From contig NZ_BOMM01000077.1 in NCBI RefSeq assembly GCF_016862195.1, forward strand, positions 1 through 60,848: DNA of 60,848 nucleotides. Reading direction: 5' to 3'. Position numbers and translations under genes: made by a program. The stretch comes from Paractinoplanes ferrugineus (lineage in GTDB: Bacteria; Actinomycetota; Actinomycetes; Mycobacteriales; Micromonosporaceae). Numbering within the stretch: the stretch's first letter is position 1; every line of letters starts with the position of its first letter. Positions 17,317-24,272 of this stretch are shown one piece after another. Below the pieces are notes generated by a model. The model was not told where the DNA came from. It did not search any database and was given only the letters and a program-made list of their open reading frames with translations.

Positions 17317-18313
17317 ACCGTTCGAGGCGTGGGAACTGAAAGCCCGAATCGCCCTCGGCGACCAGGGCATGGGATATCACGCCGCGAACCCGATCATCGC
17401 GGACGTCCGCGCGCACTGCGAGTACACCGGCGAGTCGCCCTACGAGGCGTTCGGCGACCCGCGGGAGTTCGCCGCGACCACGGCCGCCGACCAGCCGCCG
17501 GAGCTGTTGGAGAAGGTCGGCCGGGACGGTCTGACCGCGATCGACCAGCTGACCGGTGAGCTGTTCGTGCTGTCGCTGGCCGCGGTCGTGCTCCCGCTGT
17601 TCTTCGCGGTCAAGGAGAAGACCTGGTCTTTCCCGGCGACGGCGGCGGCGCTCACCGGCACGGCGCTGCTGGTCCTGGCCCTGTTCGCGGTCGGCAGCGG
17701 GCCCCGGGCGCTGCGCGCGGCCGGTCGGCCCGGACTGACGAAGTTCAGCTACCTCGCCGCCGGGCTCCTCGGTGCGGGCGCGGTGGCGGCCTTCGCGGGA
17801 CTCCCGCACGAGCACCTCTTCCCGGTGCCGGCCCTCGCGATCGTCGCCCTCGCCCTGGTCGGCCTCTACCTGTTGACCCGCGGCCCGAAGAAGCCGGCCG
17901 AGTCGGCCCCGCACGTGCCGCCCACCCCGCGGACGGCCCGGCCGGTCGGCGCCGAGGCGTGGCTGACCCGCCTGACCGGGCTGCTGATCGGCCGCTACGA
18001 CCTCGCCCCGGAACGCGCCGTGGAACTGGCTCGCGAGGCCGGCACGCATCTGGCCGACTCGGGGCGTACGCCGCAGGAGGAGTTCGGTCCGGTCGAGGAC
18101 TACGCGCTCGAGGTCTCCCGGCACGAACCGGTCCGCAAGGAGCCGTTCCACCGCACCCGCCCGGCCCGGCTCCTGGGCGCCGTCCTCGGAGTGCTGATCT
18201 GCGGCGGGGCCTTCCTCGGCTGGCTGGACGGCGGGCCGTCGTGGGCGGCCTGGTCGGTGGCCCTTCCCGCGACGGTGGGCGCCCTCTGGATGCTGGTGCG
18301 CTCGATCCGGTAG
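17303..18313 (+). CDS. HAAS-like membrane protein partner of PadR
   Basis: A protein of 336 residues. A cytoplasmic N-terminal helical region (about 1-70, ADVRAHCEYTGESPYEAFGDPREFA) resembles the HAAS signalling domain often encoded next to PadR genes. Four hydrophobic helices follow. A second similar helical block (about 230-270, LAREAGTHLADSGRTPQEEFG) and two more helices close the protein. So the HAAS-like unit seems duplicated. The role is probably membrane-linked sensing or control of the PadR regulator, but this is inference from the gene pairing. Confidence 0.6.
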   Translation: MVETEPFEAWELKARIALGDQGMGYHAANPIIADVRAHCEYTGESPYEAFGDPREFAATTAADQPPELLEKVGRDGLTAIDQLTGELFVLSLAAVVLPLFFAVKEKTWSFPATAAALTGTALLVLALFAVGSGPRALRAAGRPGLTKFSYLAAGLLGAGAVAAFAGLPHEHLFPVPALAIVALALVGLYLLTRGPKKPAESAPHVPPTPRTARPVGAEAWLTRLTGLLIGRYDLAPERAVELAREAGTHLADSGRTPQEEFGPVEDYALEVSRHEPVRKEPFHRTRPARLLGAVLGVLICGGAFLGWLDGGPSWAAWSVALPATVGALWMLVRSIR

Positions 18314-18362
18314 GGCGGGCGTCGTCCGGGCGTGACCGGGCCGACATCGCCGGGCGAGCCAC

Positions 18363-18412
18363 TTGACGAATTTGGCTAATGCGATTAGCTTTTAGCTAAC
18401 GGAATTAGCCAA
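18363..18412 (+). promoter_or_regulatory. Promoter with two tandem TetR operators
   Basis: TTGACG (18363-18368) and TAGCTT (18386-18391) are 17 bp apart. GCTAATGCGATTAGC (18375-18389) and GCTAACGGAATTAGC (18395-18409) are two inverted-repeat operators with centres 20 bp apart, covering the -10 and the start point. The outer arms TTGGCTAAT and ATTAGCCAA also pair. Binding by the TetR protein encoded at 19256 would block transcription. Confidence 0.75.
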
Positions 18413-18429
18413 CTGCTGGGAGGCACGTG

Positions 18430-19263
18430 ATGACCGAACTTCTGACCGTCGACGGCGGCACCATCGCTTACGAAGTGACCGGCACCGGCCCGCTCGTCGT
18501 GCTGGCGCCGGGCATGGGCAACGCCCGCGACGCCTATCGGTTCGTGGCACCCCGGCTCGCGGCGGCCGGCTACCGGGTGGCGACGGTCGACCTGCGGGGC
18601 GCCGGTGAGTCGAGTGCGGTGTGGCCGTCGTACACCCGTACCGATATCGCGGGTGACCTGATCGCGGTGATCCGCCACCTCGGGGGTCCGGCCGTGCTCG
18701 TCGGCCACTCGATCTCCGGCGGCGCCGCCACCATCGCCGCCGCCCAGGCGCCCGACCTGATCACCGGCCTCGTCGAGCTGGCCCCGTTCACCCTCAAGCA
18801 GTCGTTCAAGCTGGGTGACCTGCGGGTCGCGAGCTATCGCAAGGGCATGCTGAAGATGTCCGGGGTGATGCTGCGCGGCAGCCTGGCGTCCTGGCGGAGC
18901 TACCTCGAGCTGGCCTACCCGGGCCGCCGGCCCGCCGACTGGACCGCGCACCTGGCCGCCGTCGACGCCATGTTGCGCGAGCCCGGCCGGCAGGCGGCGC
19001 TGCAGGGGATGACCAAGACCACCCCGGCCGACGCCGAGGCCCAGCTGGGCAACGTGCGCTGCCCGGTTCTGATCATCGAGGGCTCGCTCGACCCGGACTG
19101 GGCCGACCCGCGCGCCGAGGGCGAGGCGATCGTCGCGAAGCTGGCTCCCGGCCAGGCCCGCCTCGAGGTGATCGAGGGCGCCGGCCATTACCCGCACGCT
19201 CAGTACCCGGACGAGGTGGTCGACCTGATCCTCAGCTTCGTCCGGTCCGACGCCCGTGCCTAG
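18430..19263 (+). CDS. Alpha/beta-hydrolase
   Basis: A protein of 277 residues, cytoplasmic. The nucleophile elbow GHSISGG, the oxyanion region APGMGN, the acid in EGSLDPDWADP and the His in GAGHYPHAQYP complete a catalytic triad. It probably hydrolyses a small ester or lactone, or acts on a ring-cleavage product, but the substrate is unknown. ATG18430 is 6 nt after GGGAGG; GTG18427 is an alternative. It is co-transcribed with the TetR gene that overlaps its end, so the TetR ligand is probably its substrate or a relative. Confidence 0.82.
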   Translation: MTELLTVDGGTIAYEVTGTGPLVVLAPGMGNARDAYRFVAPRLAAAGYRVATVDLRGAGESSAVWPSYTRTDIAGDLIAVIRHLGGPAVLVGHSISGGAATIAAAQAPDLITGLVELAPFTLKQSFKLGDLRVASYRKGMLKMSGVMLRGSLASWRSYLELAYPGRRPADWTAHLAAVDAMLREPGRQAALQGMTKTTPADAEAQLGNVRCPVLIIEGSLDPDWADPRAEGEAIVAKLAPGQARLEVIEGAGHYPHAQYPDEVVDLILSFVRSDARA

Positions 19264-19834
19264 GGCCGGACTCGACGCCGCCGGCCTCGTCACGGCCGGC
19301 GCCGACCTGGCCGACGAGATCGGTTTCGGCAACCTGACGATGGGCCTGCTGGCCGAACGGGTCGGCGTGCGCACGCCGTCGCTCTACAAACACGTCGACT
19401 CCCTGGACGCCCTCCGCCACGCCATCGCCAACCAGGCCCGCCGCGAGTTCGCCGAGGTGCTGGCCCGCGCCGCGGTCGGTAAGTCCGGGCCGGAGGCGGT
19501 GCGCGCCTTCGCCGACCGGTACCGTCGCTGGGCCCTCGACCACCCGGGCCGCTACGCCGCGACGGTCCGGGCCCCCGAGGCCGGCGACGCGGAGGGCCAC
19601 CAGGTGAGCGGCGACGCCTTACAACTGATGTACGACGTCCTGGCCGGGTTCGAGCTGAGCGGCACCCGGGCGATCGACGCCGCCCGGGTCCTGCGCTCGT
19701 CCCTGCACGGCTTCGCCACCCTGGAGAGCGCCGGTGGGTTCGGCCTGCCCCAGGACGTCACCCGCAGTTACCACTTCCTCGTCGACACCCTGATCGCCGG
19801 CCTGGCCCACAGCGCCCCCGACGACGTCGCATAA
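19256..19834 (+). CDS. TetR-family regulator, WHG-type C-terminus
   Basis: A protein of 192 residues. Helix-turn-helix LTMGLLAERVGVRTPSLYKHV lies at about residues 27-47. The ligand domain resembles the TetR WHG class. Start GTG19256 lies inside the end of the hydrolase gene (8-bp overlap), so the two form an operon. It probably represses this operon by binding the two operators at 18375-18409. Confidence 0.82.
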   Translation: MPRAGLDAAGLVTAGADLADEIGFGNLTMGLLAERVGVRTPSLYKHVDSLDALRHAIANQARREFAEVLARAAVGKSGPEAVRAFADRYRRWALDHPGRYAATVRAPEAGDAEGHQVSGDALQLMYDVLAGFELSGTRAIDAARVLRSSLHGFATLESAGGFGLPQDVTRSYHFLVDTLIAGLAHSAPDDVA

Positions 19835-19904
19835 CCGACGTCCCGTTCGTTCAGGTCGCGCGACTTCCTGCCGATGGGGCAGATGAGTCGGCCAGGGAGC
19901 GGTG

Positions 19905-21080
19905 ATGGACGGGCACGAGCAGCGTTGGTTCGGGGTCGGGCGCAGTGTGCTCGCTGATCCGGCCGAGGCCGGGGCGGAGGCCTGCCGGGCCGCGCTCGAC
20001 GGCCGGCCGGCCACCCTGTTGATCGTCTTCGCCTCGCCGTCGCACTCGACGCCGGCGATGGCCGCGGCCGTGCACGCCGCAGCCGGCGGTTCCGTGCTGA
20101 TGGTCGGCTGTTCGACGTCCGGCGAGTTCAGCGCGGCCGGGGTCGGCGCCGGCGTGGTGGTCAACGCGCTCGGCGGGGCCGGTTTCTCGGCCGCGGTACG
20201 GGCGGTGCCGCAGGGCAGCACCGGGCTGTACGAGGCCGGTGTGACCGCCGCGTCCTGCCTCGACGACATCGACGCCGAGCACCGTACGGTCCTGCTGCTC
20301 GGCGACGGGCGAAGCACCGACCAGCAGGAGATGGTGCGGGGCGCCTACGCCACCGCCGGCGCCGCGGTGCCGTTGATCGGTGGCTGTGCCGGCGACGCCA
20401 TGACGCAGACCGGCACCTGGCACTTCTTCAGTTCCGGCGGCGACGTCCAGGTGCTGCCGAACGCCGTGCTGGGCGCCGCGATCGGCTCGACCAAGCCGCT
20501 CGGCATCGGCATCGCACACGGCTGGCACCGGGTCGGCGAGCCGATGGCGGTCACCCACAGTGAAGGCGGCAAGATCTTCGAGCTTGACGGCGAGCCCGCC
20601 CTGGACGTGTACGCGCAACGCACCGGCTGCCCGCCCGAGGTGCTCGCCGACGCCGGGGCGTTCCTGATGTACGCCGCGGTCCGCCCGCTCGGCCTGGCCC
20701 GGCGCACCGGCGAGGACATCCGGATCATCTTCGCGGCGGACGCCGAGGACCGGTCGATCTCCGGGCTCGCCGACACCCCGGAGGGCGCCCTGGTGTGGTT
20801 CATGGAGGCCGATCCGGACGCGATCGTGGCCGCGACGGCGGTGGCCGCCTCGGCGGCGCTCGAGGAGATCGGCGGCGAGCGCCCGCTCGGCATGCTGGTC
20901 TTCGACTGCTGCGTGCGCACACTGGCCCTGGGGGAACGCACCGGACAGTCCGTCGATCGGCTGCGAGAGATCCTCGGCCCGGTCCCGTTCAGCGGCTTCT
21001 ACACCAACGGCGAGATCGTCCGCCGGCCCCAGGCGAAGGGCATGCACCACCTGACCGTCGCCGCCCTCGCGGTGCTCTGA
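19905..21080 (+). CDS. FIST-domain sensor protein (NosP-like)
   Basis: A protein of 391 residues containing the FIST N domain (about 30-225, VGCSTSGEF, GGCAGDAMTQ) and the FIST C domain (about 225-380, YTNGEIVR near the end). FIST proteins are soluble ligand-binding sensors. Some, named NosP, bind haem and nitric oxide and are encoded next to c-di-GMP enzymes or kinases. The next gene here, 9 bp away, is a diguanylate cyclase, so the product may regulate it by protein contact. Whether it binds haem cannot be told from sequence. ATG19905 lies 5 nt after GGGAG. Confidence 0.8.
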   Translation: MDGHEQRWFGVGRSVLADPAEAGAEACRAALDGRPATLLIVFASPSHSTPAMAAAVHAAAGGSVLMVGCSTSGEFSAAGVGAGVVVNALGGAGFSAAVRAVPQGSTGLYEAGVTAASCLDDIDAEHRTVLLLGDGRSTDQQEMVRGAYATAGAAVPLIGGCAGDAMTQTGTWHFFSSGGDVQVLPNAVLGAAIGSTKPLGIGIAHGWHRVGEPMAVTHSEGGKIFELDGEPALDVYAQRTGCPPEVLADAGAFLMYAAVRPLGLARRTGEDIRIIFAADAEDRSISGLADTPEGALVWFMEADPDAIVAATAVAASAALEEIGGERPLGMLVFDCCVRTLALGERTGQSVDRLREILGPVPFSGFYTNGEIVRRPQAKGMHHLTVAALAVL

Positions 21081-21089
21081 TCGACGACG

Positions 21090-22553
21090 ATGGCCGGTTG
21101 GTCCCTGCTTCAGCTCACCGAGTTCTTCAGTGCCATCACCCGGGCCGACGACGTCGCCGTCGCCGCCCGCATCGCCGTGCAGCGGACGACCGAGGCGACC
21201 GACGCCGAGGTCGCCGCGGTGGTCTGCGACGCCGAGGTGGTCGCCTCGGTCGGGCTGGGCCGTGCTCCCGATCCGGCGGTCTTCGTCGGCCTGCGCGGCG
21301 GGGCCGACGTCACGACGCTGCCCGGCATCGGGCCGATGCACCTCGCCATGCTGGCCATGGACCGCGACACCGGCGCCCGGCTGATCGTCGCCCGCGCGGA
21401 CGAGCCGTTCATCGCCGAGGAACGCCAGATGCTGCAGGGCATGGCCCGGGTGCTCGGGCTCGCGCTGCGCGGGCTGCGGACCCTCGAGAACGAACGGCGC
21501 CTGCGCCGCGAACGGGAGCAGGAGGCCGACGCCCGGCTCAAGCTGGTGCAGGCGCTCGCCTGGCGGGAACGGCTGCTCGAGACGCTGCTGCGGGTGCAGC
21601 GGGCGGCCAACCAGCATCCGCCGCTCGGCGAGGCGCTCGACGCCATCACCGGTGGCGCCCGGATGCTGCTGGACGACGTCACCGCCGCCCTCGTGCTCCG
21701 CGAGTCGGGCGACCCGGCGGCGCTCACCGTCGCCTCCCTCAGCGGCCCACCGGTCGATCAGGACATCCTGGTCGAGGTGGGCCGAGCGGCCGTGGTGGCG
21801 AACCGGCCGGTCACCGAGGGCCGGCTCAGTGCCGTACCGGTGCACATCGGCGACGACGTGGCCGGCGCCTTCGTGCTGGCCGACCACACCGCCGCCGAGG
21901 AAGGTCTCCGCGCTGAGGGCGGGCGTGCGGACGCGGGCAACGATGAGCGGCGGGACGTGCTGGCGGCATTCGGGGAGCAGGCCAGCCTGGCGCTCACCGG
22001 CGCCTCGACCCGCGCCGCCGTGCACGCCGCCCACCACGATCCGCTGACCCGGCTGCCGACCCGGTCGCTGTTCCTGCAGCGCGTCCACCAGATGCTCGCG
22101 GCTGCGCCCCGACCCGGGTCGGCGGCCCTGCTCTACCTCGATCTCGACCTGTTCAAGCAGGTGAACGACACCCTCGGGCACGCCGCCGGGGACGAGTTGC
22201 TGCGCCGGGTCGCGGAGCGGCTCACCGGGGTGGTCCGCGCCTCGGACATGGCGGCCCGGCTGGGCGGCGACGAGTTCGCGATCGTCCTCGAACCACTGGC
22301 CGGCCGGCACGAGGCGGGGGTGATCGCCCAGCGGCTGCTCGAGGCGATCGCGACGCCGTTCGACATCGGCGGCCGCACCGTCGTCACTCGGGCCAGCGTC
22401 GGCATCGCCTACAACGATCACGGGCACACCGCCGACGGCCTGATCGAGGAAGCCGACCTGGCGATGTATCGGGCGAAGAAGTCGATGCCGGGCACCTACC
22501 GGGAGTTCGAGCCGTCGATGCTCGACCCGGCGGTACGGTCCGTGCCCGGCTGA
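21090..22553 (+). CDS. GAF-GGDEF diguanylate cyclase
   Basis: A soluble protein of 487 residues. Two GAF-like regions (about 10-130 and 170-310) are joined by a charged helical linker rich in Glu and Arg. The GGDEF domain (about 320-480) has DPLTRLPTR, LYLDLDLFKQVND, LGGDEF and an RxxD inhibition site (RASD). All points to active c-di-GMP synthesis. It lies 9 bp after the FIST gene and was probably its output enzyme. Confidence 0.87.
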   Translation: MAGWSLLQLTEFFSAITRADDVAVAARIAVQRTTEATDAEVAAVVCDAEVVASVGLGRAPDPAVFVGLRGGADVTTLPGIGPMHLAMLAMDRDTGARLIVARADEPFIAEERQMLQGMARVLGLALRGLRTLENERRLRREREQEADARLKLVQALAWRERLLETLLRVQRAANQHPPLGEALDAITGGARMLLDDVTAALVLRESGDPAALTVASLSGPPVDQDILVEVGRAAVVANRPVTEGRLSAVPVHIGDDVAGAFVLADHTAAEEGLRAEGGRADAGNDERRDVLAAFGEQASLALTGASTRAAVHAAHHDPLTRLPTRSLFLQRVHQMLAAAPRPGSAALLYLDLDLFKQVNDTLGHAAGDELLRRVAERLTGVVRASDMAARLGGDEFAIVLEPLAGRHEAGVIAQRLLEAIATPFDIGGRTVVTRASVGIAYNDHGHTADGLIEEADLAMYRAKKSMPGTYREFEPSMLDPAVRSVPG

Positions 22554-22668
22554 GCGTTGACGGCCGCCCGGTAACGGCCGGCTGGGCGGTCGCTGACGAC
22601 TTGACCGGTCCCGCGGCCGGGCCGATTACCCTGTCTCGAAGAACGTCTAGCCACCTTCGAGGAGCAGC

Positions 22669-23001
22669 ATGCCGCCGCCGTACCGCCTCTTCCGGATCAC
22701 CGCCGTAGCCGAGGCGCTCTCCTGGACCGGACTCCTGATCGGCATGTACCTGAAGTACATTCCGGAGACCACCGAGGCCGGGGTCTGGTTGTTCGGCCGG
22801 CTGCACGGTGCGCTGTTCGTCGCCTACCTGGTGGCGACGCTCTGGGTGGCCCGGGTCGAGCGCTGGTCGCTGCCGCGCACCGCGGTGGGACTGCTGGCGT
22901 CGATCCCGCCGCTGTTCACCGTGCTCTTCGAGCGCTGGGTGGCCCGCCGCCGCCCGGTTCTCGAAGGAGCGTCCGCGGCCACGTCGTCCGTGGAGGCCTG
23001 A
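22669..23001 (+). CDS. DUF3817 integral membrane protein
   Basis: A protein of 110 residues with three hydrophobic helices (about 8-28, 40-62, 70-90) and the DUF3817 pattern FRITAVAEALSWTGLLIGMYLKY. The function of the family is unknown. The ribosome binding site GAGGAG is about 5 nt before the ATG. It is followed 3 bp later by a DUF808 gene, so the two are co-transcribed. Confidence 0.75.
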   Translation: MPPPYRLFRITAVAEALSWTGLLIGMYLKYIPETTEAGVWLFGRLHGALFVAYLVATLWVARVERWSLPRTAVGLLASIPPLFTVLFERWVARRRPVLEGASAATSSVEA

Positions 23002-23004
23002 CCG

Positions 23005-23985
23005 ATGGCCGGCGGACTGGTAGCCCTGCTGGACGACGTCGCGGTGCTGGCCCGCGCCGCGGCGGCGTCCATCGACGACATCGGTGCGGCCGCCGCCAAG
23101 GCGAGCACCAAGGCGGCCGGTGTCGTGATCGACGACGCCGCCGTCACCCCGCAGTACGTACGCGGCCTGGCCGCCAAGCGCGAGCTGCCGATCATCCGGA
23201 AGATCGCCCTCGGCTCGCTGCGCAACAAGTTCCTGATCATCCTGCCGGTGATCCTGGTGCTCAGCCAGTTCGTCGAGTGGATGCTCACCCCGATCCTGAT
23301 GGTCGGCGGCGCCTACCTCTGCTTCGAGGGCGCCGAGAAGGTCTGGGCGAAGATCGCCCACCACGAGGCTCCCGGCGAGGAGGCCGCCAAGGACGAGAAG
23401 TCCCTGGTCTCCGGGGCGGTCCGGACCGACCTGATCCTGTCCGCCGAGATCATGGTGATCACCCTCAACGAGGTGATCGACCAGCCGTTCTTCGCCCGGC
23501 TGGCGATCCTGGCAGTGGTCGCGCTGATCATGACCGTGGTCGTCTACGGCGCCGTCGCCCTGATCGTCAAGATGGACGACGCCGGCCTGCGCCTGGCCGA
23601 GCAGCGCTCCGGAGCCATCGCCGGCCTCGGCCGCGGCCTGGTCAAGGCGATGCCGATGGTGTTGACCGCACTGACCGTGATCGGCACCGCCGCGATGCTG
23701 TGGGTGGGTGGCCACATCCTGCTCGTCGGCACCGACGAGCTCGGCCTGCACCTGCTCTACGAGGCCGTGCACCACGCCGAGGAAGCCGCCCATGACGCCA
23801 CCGGCCCGCTCGGCGGCCTGGTCGGCTGGCTGGTCAACACGATCGCGAGCGCCATCCTGGGTCTGCTGGTGGGCGCCCTGCTGGTGCTGATCATCACCCT
23901 GACCCTGCACCGCCGGTCCGCCGAACCGCACGCCGAGCCGGCCGCTCCCGCCGACCGCCCGGACACCCCCGAGCGGAGCACCTGA
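23005..23985 (+). CDS. DUF808 (YedI-like) membrane protein
   Basis: A protein of 326 residues. The N-terminus (MAGGLVALLDDVAVLARAAA) and GGAYLCFEGAEKV are typical of DUF808. About six membrane helices. The function is unknown; some relatives are annotated as inner-membrane proteins only. A strong hairpin follows 20 bp after the stop. Confidence 0.8.
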   Translation: MAGGLVALLDDVAVLARAAAASIDDIGAAAAKASTKAAGVVIDDAAVTPQYVRGLAAKRELPIIRKIALGSLRNKFLIILPVILVLSQFVEWMLTPILMVGGAYLCFEGAEKVWAKIAHHEAPGEEAAKDEKSLVSGAVRTDLILSAEIMVITLNEVIDQPFFARLAILAVVALIMTVVVYGAVALIVKMDDAGLRLAEQRSGAIAGLGRGLVKAMPMVLTALTVIGTAAMLWVGGHILLVGTDELGLHLLYEAVHHAEEAAHDATGPLGGLVGWLVNTIASAILGLLVGALLVLIITLTLHRRSAEPHAEPAAPADRPDTPERST

Positions 23986-24004
23986 CCCGGGCCGGAAAAG
24001 AAAC

Positions 24005-24038
24005 GGGCTGCCCCACCCGGGGCAGGGCGGGGCAGCCC
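24005..24038. terminator. Terminator hairpin after DUF808 gene
   Basis: GGGCTGCCCC (24005-24014) and GGGGCAGCCC (24029-24038) are perfect 10-bp arms around a 14-base loop. It lies 20 bp after the stop codon. The remaining 234 bp to the next gene hold no gene and presumably its promoter. Confidence 0.75.
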
Positions 24039-24272
24039 ATCGACGGCGGTATCCCCCGTGGTCCGCCGTGGTCCAGGTGCAGGGGAGGCCGCCCGTCGTC
24101 CAAGTCTCACTTCGACGTTCCGATTCCCCCGTACGCTCCGCGTAACCGGACCGAAGGGCGAGCCTTTCCCTGCAACGCGACCAATACTCACGGCTGGACC
24201 TTGCGCGAAGCATGCAAGACTTGGCCCGGTCCTTGTAGAAATCTTGAATGTCCTGGTGAGGACGGAGGTCCG

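Noticed and set aside
19851..22427. Open frame of 858 codons opposite the FIST and cyclase genes
   Set aside because: Antisense shadow rich in Asp/Gly/His/Arg; both genes on the other strand have intact conserved domains.
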